A DNA stretch of 64,000 nucleotides, from assembly GCA_043825615.1 (NCBI GenBank), contig JBDRRS010000011.1, positions 53,711-117,710 of the forward strand, read 5' to 3'. Positions 48,923-57,239 of the stretch are shown piece by piece. Position 1 is the first letter of the stretch; each line of letters opens with the position of its first letter. Made by a program: the position numbers and the translations under genes. Origin of the DNA: JBDRMV01 sp043825615. GTDB lineage: Bacteria > CG03. The notes beneath the pieces are model-generated. The model did no database searches. It was not told the origin of the DNA and worked only from the letters and a program-made list of their open reading frames with translations.

Positions 48923-51107
48923 ACGCCAGCTTTCGCTTGATTTCATATCGGACAGGGAACACTCATACGAAGAAGTTTCCGGTGTGGTAAGGACGGTTCT
49001 TTATGAAAACCCGAACACGAACTGGAAAGTCGTGGAGGTTCTGCCGGACGGCAAAAAAAAAGAATTGAAACTCGCGGGATACCTGCCCGGGATTAAGTCA
49101 AATGACAGGATTAACGCAAGATGCACCGTTGTCAATCATCCGAAGTTCGGCGAAAGCTTTCAGATAGACGAATTTTACAAGGAACTGCCGTTCCAGAAAG
49201 AAGGGGTAATGAAATTCATGGTTGCGATGGTTGACGGCATCGGCGAACAGCTTGCGGAGCGGATCGTGGATAAATTTAAGGACAGAACTCTTAAAATACT
49301 GGAGGAAGAACCTGAGAAACTTATGGAAGTGGAAGGAATTCACGAGAAACTGATTGAGAGAGTAAGAAGCTGCGCCGAAAAAATAAACACCACGGTAAAA
49401 GAACTGGTACTGACGGGCTTTTCGCCCAAATGGGCAAGCCGCATATACCTCAAATACGGGAAAGATGCCGCAAAAAAAGTGAAGGAACGTCCCTATAACC
49501 TTATCCGGGATTTCAAGGGAATAGGTTTCAAAAAAGCCGAGATAATTGCGGGAAAAACGGGGGTAGGCAAGCTGGACACCGAAAGGATCAAAGCGGGAAT
49601 TTATTTTTCCATAAAGACGACTCTCCGGAATACGGGGCACAATTTTTTGTATCTGAACGACCTGAAAAATACGGCATCACGGCTTCTCGGCATTCCGGGG
49701 GCTTACACGGAATCGGAGATTCTTTCGCAGCCCGGCCTTGCCATAGAGGAAAACCGCGTTTATTTGCCGAGATACTACGAAGCGGAAAAAGCCGTGGCCC
49801 TGAAAATTGCGGAAAAACTTTATCTGCCGCCGGTCAAAGTGGAAGATTTCGAGGGAAAGATAAAAGATATCGAAAATAATATTAAAATAAAATTTACGGA
49901 GGAACAGAAGGAAGCCATCAAGGGCTCGGTGGAAAATCCCATCACCGTGATAACCGGCGCGGCGGGAAGCGGAAAAACAACTTTGTGCAGGGGGCTTCTT
50001 AAACTGCTTGATAAACTCAATTACAGATACAAGGTCTGCGCTCCCACCGGGAAAGCCGCCAATAAACTGGAAATGCTGACCGGAGTAAATGCCTCCACAA
50101 TACACCGGCTGTTTAAGTATGCGCCCTCAATCGGATTCAGGGTCAATGAACAGGAACCCCTCACAACCGATTACCTGATTGTGGACGAGGCTTCCATGGT
50201 TGACCTTCTGCTTTTGAAGGCGGTTTTTGAAGGGGCGGGGAAAAACACGAGAATCGTCTTTATAGGCGACCCCTACCAGCTTCCTCCCGTGGATGCCGGC
50301 AACTCCCTGCAGGCGCTTGTCGGAAGTTATTCCGTTTCTCAGGTGCTGCTTCCCAGGATATTCAGGCAGAAAAAAGAATCCACGATTCTGAGGAACGCCA
50401 CAATGGTTAATCTGGAAAAGGTCTTTCCCATGGAAAACACGGACGATTTCAAATTCATAGACGTGGAAGACCCCGTTAAAATGGTAAAGGCGCTTTATGA
50501 TTCCATAGAGGAACTCAAATGCCAGGGCTGCCATCCGATAAAGGACATAAACATTCTCACGCCCCTGAACAAGGGCGGCGGAGACATATCCGTTTCCAAC
50601 CTGAACAGAAGATTGAGGGACTATCTTAATCCGTTGACTGAAAAAAACTATTTTTACGTCCACGACAGGGAATTCCGGCTCGGAGACAAGGTAATGCAGA
50701 GGGTAAACGATTATGACCTTGACATTTATAACGGCGATATCGGTTTTGTCGTTAAAAATGACGCGCATAACAAGGAAGTTACCGTCGATTTTTCTGAAGA
50801 AGAAAAAGTCATACCATACTCCAGCATGGACAACATCACTCTCAATTATGCAATGACGGTGCACAAAGCGCAGGGGAGCGAGTCGAAAGCCGTGATTTTT
50901 CTCGCGACAAGAGCCGGCTGCTATTTTCTTCTGAACAAAAATCTTTTTTACACGGCAATCACAAGGGCAAAGGAAAAACTGATTATGATTATGCCGTATG
51001 AAGTCGTGAAAATGGCCATCGGCTACAACATCCGCAGGCAGTCATATCTTTCAAACAGAATACAAGCGCTTGTGCTCGGAAGAGAATCTCTTAATAAAAA
51101 AGTGTAA
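48912..51107 (+). CDS. recD2: RecD2-type SF1B DNA helicase (731 aa)
   Basis: Typical RecD2 order: N-terminal OB-fold (residues 20-90), HhH motifs (VDGIGEQLAERIV, VEGIHEKLIERV, FKGIGFKKAEII), P-loop helicase core with ITGAAGSGKTTLCRGLL, CAPTGKAANKLEMLTG, ASTIHRLFKYAP, LIVDEASMVD, FIGDPYQLPPV and the C-terminal LNYAMTVHKAQGSESKAV plus FYTAITRAKEKLI. It unwinds DNA in the 5'-3' direction. Linked with the overlapping PD-(D/E)XK nuclease gene, an unusual companion that may make a RecBCD/AddAB-like machine. Confidence 0.95.
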   Translation: MKDKRQLSLDFISDREHSYEEVSGVVRTVLYENPNTNWKVVEVLPDGKKKELKLAGYLPGIKSNDRINARCTVVNHPKFGESFQIDEFYKELPFQKEGVMKFMVAMVDGIGEQLAERIVDKFKDRTLKILEEEPEKLMEVEGIHEKLIERVRSCAEKINTTVKELVLTGFSPKWASRIYLKYGKDAAKKVKERPYNLIRDFKGIGFKKAEIIAGKTGVGKLDTERIKAGIYFSIKTTLRNTGHNFLYLNDLKNTASRLLGIPGAYTESEILSQPGLAIEENRVYLPRYYEAEKAVALKIAEKLYLPPVKVEDFEGKIKDIENNIKIKFTEEQKEAIKGSVENPITVITGAAGSGKTTLCRGLLKLLDKLNYRYKVCAPTGKAANKLEMLTGVNASTIHRLFKYAPSIGFRVNEQEPLTTDYLIVDEASMVDLLLLKAVFEGAGKNTRIVFIGDPYQLPPVDAGNSLQALVGSYSVSQVLLPRIFRQKKESTILRNATMVNLEKVFPMENTDDFKFIDVEDPVKMVKALYDSIEELKCQGCHPIKDINILTPLNKGGGDISVSNLNRRLRDYLNPLTEKNYFYVHDREFRLGDKVMQRVNDYDLDIYNGDIGFVVKNDAHNKEVTVDFSEEEKVIPYSSMDNITLNYAMTVHKAQGSESKAVIFLATRAGCYFLLNKNLFYTAITRAKEKLIMIMPYEVVKMAIGYNIRRQSYLSNRIQALVLGRESLNKKV

Positions 51108-51451
51108 CGGTCAATCACGCCTGTCCGCCGAAGGCGGTTCAGGTGCGGTGAATTATTAGGCATTTCTTAATTTCTTCAATAATTTATTATACTCTGGGAA
51201 AATGGAAAATGGGGACGTCCTGCATTTTCTCTTAATGAGGTCTCGTAACTCAAAATTTTTTATCATTTCGAAAGAGACTTTTTTCAAATAGTCGACTGAG
51301 AAACCTAAGTTCCAGAGAAAGATTTCTCACGGAGTTTACATTGAGCGAAGCGAATGTGTTCGAAAGGACATTGTATAAGATGATATTACTCATTCTGACA
51401 AAAGGGGCGCTGTGTTCTCGGTCCGGAAATTGTCATTTTGCGCCGCAAGGG
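51108..51451. other. Gene-free stretch with hairpin and repeat
   Basis: About 344 bases without a supported gene. CCTGTCCGCC-GAA-GGCGGTTCAGG (51120-51142) is a strong hairpin without T-run. AAATGGGGACGTCCTGCATTTTC (51207-51229) is an inverted copy of the GGACGTCC repeat. A stretch at 51330-51480 has an open frame but no ribosome-binding site or similarity. Confidence 0.6.
51207..51229. repeat. AAATGGGGACGTCCTGCATTTTC repeat
   Basis: Reverse complement of the AATGTAGGACGTCCCCATTT copy at 22826 with only a few changes. Confidence 0.65.
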
Positions 51452-51480
51452 TTGACGATAGCGCAAAATCGGAGTAAAAT
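51452..51480 (+). promoter_or_regulatory. Promoter of the PilZ-mutL operon
   Basis: TTGACG at 51452-51457, 17-base spacer, TAAAAT at 51475-51480. The ATG is 12 bases further, so the leader would be about six bases, without a ribosome-binding site. Confidence 0.6.
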
Positions 51481-51492
51481 ACTAATATATTT

Positions 51493-51933
51493 ATGGAAAG
51501 AAGAATTCATCAAAGATTCCCGACACTGTCGGTTATAAAGACAGTTGAGATCAGCCGGGGCGACGGCAGGACAAATGTTCCCGCCATAATGTGCGATATT
51601 TCGGTGGGCGGGCTGGCTATGATTACTTTTCTGCCCTTGCCGAAGTTGAGCAAAATTGTTCTGGACTTGAATCTGCCCGGAATAAATTTGCGGAAAGTCG
51701 TCGCGCAGATAATCAGGGTGGAAGAAAAAAACGGCACGTATCTGATAGGCCTGAAATTTGTAAAAATTCCTGTGAAATTAAAAAAGAAGATAAACGACAT
51801 GGCGCTGGACTGGAAGACCTGCGAGGAAGGTTGCGCCGTCGGACAGAAACCGAGTTGTTCAAGGTGCTCGTATTACAATCTTTGCACGAAAAAAGACAAA
51901 AAGATTTATGCCAAACATCAAGGTTCTGCCTGA
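51493..51933 (+). CDS. PilZ-domain protein with C-terminal cysteine cluster (146 aa)
   Basis: PilZ domain at 1-95: ERRIHQRFP carries the RRxxxR motif and CDISVGGLAM the (D/N)xSxxG motif, both needed for cyclic-di-GMP binding. After it, residues 107-131 hold C110, C114, C122, C125 and C131 (Cx3Cx7Cx2Cx5C), which suggests a zinc or iron-sulfur site. I know of no standard PilZ protein with such a tail. It could sense cyclic-di-GMP and redox or metal state together, perhaps for the pilus. mutL overlaps its last 26 bases. Confidence 0.85.
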   Translation: MERRIHQRFPTLSVIKTVEISRGDGRTNVPAIMCDISVGGLAMITFLPLPKLSKIVLDLNLPGINLRKVVAQIIRVEEKNGTYLIGLKFVKIPVKLKKKINDMALDWKTCEEGCAVGQKPSCSRCSYYNLCTKKDKKIYAKHQGSA

Positions 51934-53641
51934 AGATGTAAGAAACTTTATTTCCTGCGGCGAAGTCATTGAGTCGCCTTCCTCGGTCGTCAAGGAACTG
52001 GTTGAAAATTCTATTGATGCGGGTTCCCGCAGGATAGACATAAAAATTCAGGACTCGGGTCTTTCGCTGATAAATGTTTCGGACGACGGCAGCGGGATAA
52101 AGTACGCGGAACTGCCTCTTGCCCTTGCCTCGTTTGCCACAAGCAAAATAAACACGAAACTGGAACTTTCCGGCATAAAGACGCTCGGTTTCCGGGGCGA
52201 AGCGCTCGCTTCTGTCTGCAGTGTCGCCTCCGTTAAAATATTTTCAAAACCTTCTGGGGAGTCCGGCGGCATCATCTGCAAAGATGGGGAAAATTTAATA
52301 ACCCATGCGCATTTTGACTGCCCTGCCGGGACAAACGTTGAAGTGAGGCGTCTCTTCTTTAATGCGCCCGTCAGGAAAAGGTTTCTGAAAAGCCCGGCGT
52401 ATTTAAAAACGGAAATAATAAGGACTGTCCAGAGTTTTGCTCTTTCTTTCAACGAGGTTCTTTTTACTCTTGAAATTGACGGTAAAAATTATCTTGAAGG
52501 CCTTGCCCCGGGTGAGGAAATACCGGAAAGGATAAGAAAAATATTCGGGTTTGAAAATGCCGTCGGGGCGGAATACAAAAGCGAGACGGTTTTTATCTCG
52601 TGCTTTATCTTTCCCTCGGAACTCAAACCGTCAAAAAGATGGCAGTTCGTTTACGTGAACAGGCGTCCGGTTTACAGTCCCGTTTTGCTTAAAGCCGCCG
52701 AGAATGCCGTTTCGGGTTATTTCCCGCCCGGGCAATTCCCGCCTCTCTTTCTGTATGTCACAGTGCTGCCGTCACTGGTGGACGTTAATGTCCATCCGAC
52801 GAAAAGAGAGGTAAAATTCCAGAGCCCGCAAAGTTTTTATCAGGTTATTTATGATGTGGTTAAACGGAAGTTTGCCGCGGAAAAACCCGTTGAGTATAAT
52901 CTGCCGATGCCGGAAGCGGGAGCGTATGCGTCTTCCGGCGTTGCCGAGCGGCGCCCCGGGCCGGGGTATCATTTTTCGCCCTCAAAGGAAGCGGCATTTT
53001 CATCGTTTAGAACGCCGGCGGATGAGGGAACGGCCTCCGGGGAAGAGTTTTTCCCGCATGATGTGAAATGGGACGAATTTTTCTACGTGGGGGTTTCCCA
53101 CAAAAAATTCCTGATTTTTTCGACGGCGGCGGCCATTCACATCGTTGATTTCCACGCTGCCTGCGAAAGGATAAATTATGAAAAATTAAAAAAGGAGGCG
53201 GGAGAAAAACCCGTTCCTGCGCAGAAACTTTTAATTCCTGCGGAGATGAAACTTACGCCGGAGGAGATTGAGGCATTGGAGCGGAACTTGAATTTTCTCG
53301 CGGACATAGGCCTCATAATTTCGCTCGGCCGGCGGAGTATTAAAATTTCGGCCCTGCCGGCGGGTTTCCGTGGTTCGGAAAGCGGGTTTATAAAGGATAT
53401 TGCAAACGCCCTTCTCGAAGGCCGCCGCCGCCCGGATATCTTTGCGGAAATCAGGGACACGGTGTTGAAAATTGTCGCCTGCCATACGTCCCTTCGGGCG
53501 GGTGACGGCATCAAAAGAAAAGATGCGGAAGTTATTATAGACGGCCTGAAAAAATGCGGCGAACCTCTCAGGTGCCCGCACGGCCGTCCCGTGATGCTGA
53601 CGCTTCCCGTTTCAAAAATTGATTCAATGCTCGGCAGGTAA
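51908..53641 (+). CDS. mutL: DNA mismatch repair protein MutL
   Basis: 577 residues. N-terminal GHKL ATPase: VVKELVENSIDAGSRRID, DDGSGI, TLGFRGEALASV, GTNVEVRRLFFNAPVRKRF and VDVNVHPTKREVKF. C-terminal endonuclease part: DFHAACERINYE, which fits DQHAx2Ex4E with Phe for Gln, ACHTSLRAGD and CPHGRPVM, so the nicking activity is probably retained. No MutS gene is in the window. The ATG lies inside the PilZ gene (26-base overlap), giving translational coupling to a c-di-GMP protein, an odd pair. Confidence 0.95.
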   Translation: MPNIKVLPEDVRNFISCGEVIESPSSVVKELVENSIDAGSRRIDIKIQDSGLSLINVSDDGSGIKYAELPLALASFATSKINTKLELSGIKTLGFRGEALASVCSVASVKIFSKPSGESGGIICKDGENLITHAHFDCPAGTNVEVRRLFFNAPVRKRFLKSPAYLKTEIIRTVQSFALSFNEVLFTLEIDGKNYLEGLAPGEEIPERIRKIFGFENAVGAEYKSETVFISCFIFPSELKPSKRWQFVYVNRRPVYSPVLLKAAENAVSGYFPPGQFPPLFLYVTVLPSLVDVNVHPTKREVKFQSPQSFYQVIYDVVKRKFAAEKPVEYNLPMPEAGAYASSGVAERRPGPGYHFSPSKEAAFSSFRTPADEGTASGEEFFPHDVKWDEFFYVGVSHKKFLIFSTAAAIHIVDFHAACERINYEKLKKEAGEKPVPAQKLLIPAEMKLTPEEIEALERNLNFLADIGLIISLGRRSIKISALPAGFRGSESGFIKDIANALLEGRRRPDIFAEIRDTVLKIVACHTSLRAGDGIKRKDAEVIIDGLKKCGEPLRCPHGRPVMLTLPVSKIDSMLGR

Positions 53642-53654
53642 AAAACTTAGGGAG

Positions 53655-53682
53655 GGGGACGGTGCTTTACAATATGACATTT
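53655..53682. repeat. GGGGACGGTGCTTTACAATATGAC repeat
   Basis: Exact reverse complement of the segment at 15320-15344 over about 24 bases. It lies 14 bases after the mutL stop. The following bases to 53745 (GCTCGCTCACACAGCCCCGTCAGACAACG) have some likeness to the 109-base repeat. Confidence 0.75.
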
Positions 53683-53745
53683 AAAGAGAAGTCGGCTCGC
53701 TCACACAGCCCCGTCAGACAACGGTCATTTTCATCAGGTATTTAG

Positions 53746-55572
53746 GTGATTTTAAAATCATTTAAGGACATAAAATGCGTTGTCGTGGGCGGCGGCCACG
53801 CCGGCTGTGAAGCGGCCTCGGCTTCGGCGCGCATGGGCGTTGAAACGCTCCTCATCACGATGCACCTTGATACAATCGGTTACACTTCCTGCAATCCTGC
53901 CGTCGGCGGAACGGCGAAGGGGCACATCGTCCGGGAGATTGATGTTCTGGGAGGCGTGATGCCTCTCGTCTCGGACACGAGTTGTGTCCAGATGAGGACC
54001 CTGAATTCTTCCCGGGGCGAAGCGGTTCAGTCCTCTCGCGCGCAGGTCGACAGGCAGACCTACAGGTCTTCAATGAAAAATATGCTTGAGAACCAGAAGA
54101 ATCTTTATCTTCTTCAGGACGAGGTCGTTGACATAGACGTGAAAGGCGGGCTGGTCAGGGGCGTAAAAACGCTGCGCGGGCTGTATCAGAAGTGCCGGAG
54201 CGTTGTAATCTGTCCCGGAACTTTCCCGAACGGGATGATGTACATCGGCAATGTCAAGTTTTCCGGCGGGCGTTTCGGGGAGCCGGCTTCGGTTTTGCTG
54301 ACCGCCGCATTAAAGGAACTCGGATTCAGAATGATGAGGTTCAAGACGGGCACCTGTCCGCGCCTCGACGGCAGGACGATAGATTTCAAAAGGTTGACAC
54401 CCCAGCACGGCGACAGGAAGATTGCGCCTTTTTCAATGAGATTTTCAGGGCGTGGCAGAAAATTCCTTCCCTGCTACATCACTTACACGAACAGGAAAAC
54501 CGAAAAAATAATAAAAGGGAACATAAAACGCTCGTCGCTTTTCTCGGGGATTATCACGGGGACCAGCGTGAGGTACTGTCCTTCCGTTGAGGATAAGTAC
54601 CGCAAGTTTCCGGATAAAATCAGGCATCAGGTTTTCCTTGAGCCCGACGGGTTGAACACGAACGAGTTCTATCCGAACGGCCTGTCCACATCCCTTCCGT
54701 ATGAGGTTCAGGAAGCGTTTCTTCATTCAATAGAAGGGCTGAAAAATGTAAAGATTGTCAGGCCGGGTTATGCGATTGAGCACGACGTCATAGACAGCGT
54801 CCAGCTGCATCACACGCTTGAGGCAAAACACGTTAAAGGTCTTTTCTTTGCGGGTCAGATCGACGGGACAACGGGTTATGAAGAAGCGGCCGGCGGCGGT
54901 CTCGTGGCGGGAATAAATGCCGCCTGCCGGATTCTGGATATCCAGCCGCTTGTATTGAAGAGGGAAGAGTCCTATATCGGCGTTTTGATAGACGACCTCG
55001 TTACAAAGGGCACAAATGAGCCGTACAGGATGTTTACGTCCCGCGCCGAATACCGTCTGAAATTGAGAGAGGGGAATACTATTCTCCGTCTTCTGCCCCA
55101 TGCCGGGAAATATAAACTTGCGGATAAAAGCGCCCTTTCGCAGATGGAGCGTTTTCAAAAGGATTTCCGTACGGCGGTTGATTTCATAAAAGAAAGAAAA
55201 GTTCTGAACAAAAAAACACACATGAAAACGACTGTCAGCGCCCTGATTCTCAATGGTTATAAATTAAACCGGCTGAAAAGAATGTGCGATTTTCCGGATG
55301 TAACGGATGCGGCTCTGAAGGAAGCGGTTGTCGAGACCAGGTACTCGGGGTATATGGAAAGAATGGAGAGGGATATAAAAAGATACGATTCTCTCAGAGA
55401 AATCAAAATACCGGATAAATTCAGGTTTAACTCGGTAAAGGGGCTTTCCAACGAGATTGTTCAGAAACTCAACCGCCACAGACCGGAAGACCTTTATTCC
55501 GCCTCCCGCATTTCAGGCGTGACGCCCGCCGCCGTTGATATCTTAATTATTTACCTTTCCAGAAGAATGTAA
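53746..55572 (+). CDS. mnmG: tRNA uridine-5-carboxymethylaminomethyl modification enzyme MnmG (GidA)
   Basis: 608 residues. FAD site VVVGGGHAGCEAA at the N-terminus, SCNPAVGGTAKGHIVREIDVLGG, RFKTGTCPRLD, DGLNTNEFYPNGLSTSLP and GQIDGTTGYEEAAGGGLVAGINA, all hallmarks of GidA. With MnmE it modifies U34 of some tRNAs; mnmE is not in the window. GTG 53746 after AGG is the likely start, as the next in-frame start would trim the FAD fold. Confidence 0.95.
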   Translation: MILKSFKDIKCVVVGGGHAGCEAASASARMGVETLLITMHLDTIGYTSCNPAVGGTAKGHIVREIDVLGGVMPLVSDTSCVQMRTLNSSRGEAVQSSRAQVDRQTYRSSMKNMLENQKNLYLLQDEVVDIDVKGGLVRGVKTLRGLYQKCRSVVICPGTFPNGMMYIGNVKFSGGRFGEPASVLLTAALKELGFRMMRFKTGTCPRLDGRTIDFKRLTPQHGDRKIAPFSMRFSGRGRKFLPCYITYTNRKTEKIIKGNIKRSSLFSGIITGTSVRYCPSVEDKYRKFPDKIRHQVFLEPDGLNTNEFYPNGLSTSLPYEVQEAFLHSIEGLKNVKIVRPGYAIEHDVIDSVQLHHTLEAKHVKGLFFAGQIDGTTGYEEAAGGGLVAGINAACRILDIQPLVLKREESYIGVLIDDLVTKGTNEPYRMFTSRAEYRLKLREGNTILRLLPHAGKYKLADKSALSQMERFQKDFRTAVDFIKERKVLNKKTHMKTTVSALILNGYKLNRLKRMCDFPDVTDAALKEAVVETRYSGYMERMERDIKRYDSLREIKIPDKFRFNSVKGLSNEIVQKLNRHRPEDLYSASRISGVTPAAVDILIIYLSRRM

Positions 55573-55597
55573 ACATCTGCTAAATCGGTATTGCCCC

Positions 55598-55626
55598 TTG
55601 CCATTTCGGGTAAATCGGACTATAAT
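55598..55626 (+). promoter_or_regulatory. Promoter of hinT
   Basis: TTGCCA at 55598-55603, 17-base spacer, TATAAT at 55621-55626. The ATG is eight bases after the -10 box, so the message starts within about two bases of it. Confidence 0.65.
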
Positions 55627-55634
55627 TACTAACT

Positions 55635-55976
55635 ATGGAAAAAAACTGTCTTTTTTGCAGGATTTTCAAAGGCGAAATTAAAGCGGAAGTTCTTTACAGG
55701 GACGAAGAAATAATGGCTTTTAAAGACGTGAATCCGAAGGCGCCGAACCATGCGCTTGTTATTCCAGCAAAGCACATAGAGACGATTAACGAGGTCTCTG
55801 TCGGGGATTCGCTTCTTGTGGGGAAGATGGTGGCTGCCGCTTCGGCGGTTGCCGCTTCTCTTAATATGAAGAGTTACCGGCTTGTTTTTAACTGCGGCCC
55901 GGATGCCGGTCAGGAGGTTTTTCACATACATCTGCATCTTCTGGGCGGAAGAAAATTCGGCTGGCCGCCGGGATAG
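55635..55976 (+). CDS. hinT: HIT family nucleotide hydrolase (HinT-like)
   Basis: 113 residues: CLFCRIFKGEIKAEVLYRDE, AFKDVNPKAPNHALVIPAKHI, and the catalytic HIHLHLLGGR histidine triad. HinT hydrolyses AMP or GMP phosphoramidates. Typical length. It stands before the rpsU-dnaG-rpoD group with its own promoter and no ribosome-binding site. Confidence 0.93.
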   Translation: MEKNCLFCRIFKGEIKAEVLYRDEEIMAFKDVNPKAPNHALVIPAKHIETINEVSVGDSLLVGKMVAAASAVAASLNMKSYRLVFNCGPDAGQEVFHIHLHLLGGRKFGWPPG

Positions 55977-56026
55977 GCGATAGGGAATTATAGACGTAGA
56001 GAATAAGTGTAATGGAGGTGATTTAA

Positions 56027-56251
56027 TTGGCGTATATCAGGATAGGCGAAAGCGAAAGATTTGAGAGCGCTCTGCGGCGTTTTAAGAGGCAGTGCGAGAA
56101 CGAGGGGCTCTTGAAAGAAATCAAAAAAAGACAGTATTTTGAAAGTCCCAGCATGCTGAGGAAGAAAAAGAAAGACGACATGAGGCGGCGGCGGAAAATC
56201 AATGCTTCCAGAGCAAAGAGGATGCTTGCCCGCAGGAAGCAGCGGTTTTAA
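56027..56251 (+). CDS. rpsU: Ribosomal protein bS21
   Basis: 74 residues, basic; RIGESERFESALRRFKRQCENEGLL and the Arg/Lys-rich tail are typical for S21. It starts at TTG 56027, set by an excellent ribosome-binding site GGAGGTGAT (56013-56021) five bases upstream, complementary to the 16S 3' end. Opens the macromolecular-synthesis operon here extended with a NIF3-like gene. Confidence 0.95.
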   Translation: MAYIRIGESERFESALRRFKRQCENEGLLKEIKKRQYFESPSMLRKKKKDDMRRRRKINASRAKRMLARRKQRF

Positions 56252-56263
56252 AAAGGACGTAAA

Positions 56264-57232
56264 ATGAAAATAACCGATTTTTTTTCTTATTGCATCAAAT
56301 GCGGTATGGAAGCCGACCCGCGCGGCAGGGATGCGGTGAAGAGGTCTCTCGCTTTTGAAAAAGAAAAATTTGATAAAATGCCGGCGGAAGAAAAGAAGTT
56401 TTACGATAAAGAGCGGCTTGTCAATCCTTATGCCGATTCCAGAATTCTGCACAATCCCCTCAGAGGAGCCGGCGGTGTCAAAAAAATTCTGTGCGGAATA
56501 GATATTGATGCGGGGGAAATTCTTCTGGCGGCTCATCTCAAAAGGAACGGCCGCGGCGTTGACCTCGTGATGGCGCATCATCCGCAGGGTTATTCTTACA
56601 GCAATTTTTTTGATGTTATGGATATGCAGTCGGAGATTCAGTCGAACTGGGGCGTCCCCATCAACATTGCGGAGGATTTGCTCGCCGCCCGGCGCAGTGA
56701 TGTAGAGATGTCCGTTATGCCGAGGAATCACACTAAAACCGTTGACGCCGCTAAAATTATAGGAATTCCTTTTCTCAACGTTCACACGCCCGCCGATAAT
56801 CATGTCGCGAGTTTTCTCGGGAAGATTTTTGCCTCGGCAAAGAAACTGCGCCTGAAAGATGTGATTGACCGCCTCGCAAAAATTGAAGAATACCGCTGGG
56901 CGAGAAAAAATTACCTGCCTGGCCCGAAAATAATCGTCGGGAAGCCCGAAAGAAGCGCGGGAAAAATCATCGTTGATATGACGGGCGGGACAGAGGGGCC
57001 GGTCGATATGATTTCAAAAATGGCCGAAGCCGGCGTGGGAACGATTGTCGGCATGCATTTCAGCGAGAAACACATAAAGAAAGCGCGCCGCAGCCACGTG
57101 AACATTATCATAGCGGGGCACATTTCTTCGGACAACCTCGGTCTGAATCTCCTTTTTGATAAGATAGAAAAAAAATTCGGCGGTCTTCAAATAATAGAAT
57201 GTTCCGGTTTTCATAGAGTTTCAAGAAAGTAA
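56264..57232 (+). CDS. NIF3-like (NGG1p-interacting factor) metal-binding protein (322 aa)
   Basis: Recognised from the NIF3 core: KILCGIDIDAGEILLAAHLKRNG, VDLVMAHHPQGY (metal-site His pair), and the C-terminal GTIVGMHFSEKHIKKA...HVNIIIAGHISSDNLG with His and Asp ligands. The family has a dinuclear metal site and no agreed function. AAGGAC precedes the ATG. It is inserted between rpsU and dnaG, whose usual neighbours it separates; the following dnaG begins eight bases later. Confidence 0.85.
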   Translation: MKITDFFSYCIKCGMEADPRGRDAVKRSLAFEKEKFDKMPAEEKKFYDKERLVNPYADSRILHNPLRGAGGVKKILCGIDIDAGEILLAAHLKRNGRGVDLVMAHHPQGYSYSNFFDVMDMQSEIQSNWGVPINIAEDLLAARRSDVEMSVMPRNHTKTVDAAKIIGIPFLNVHTPADNHVASFLGKIFASAKKLRLKDVIDRLAKIEEYRWARKNYLPGPKIIVGKPERSAGKIIVDMTGGTEGPVDMISKMAEAGVGTIVGMHFSEKHIKKARRSHVNIIIAGHISSDNLGLNLLFDKIEKKFGGLQIIECSGFHRVSRK

Positions 57233-57239
57233 ACCTTTA

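Noticed and set aside
51341..51538. 65-codon frame before the PilZ gene
   Set aside because: No ribosome-binding site or similarity; it crosses the PilZ promoter and start.
55988..56803. 271-codon minus-strand frame
   Set aside because: Lies across rpsU and the NIF3-like gene; no family resemblance, and rpsU has a strong ribosome-binding site.
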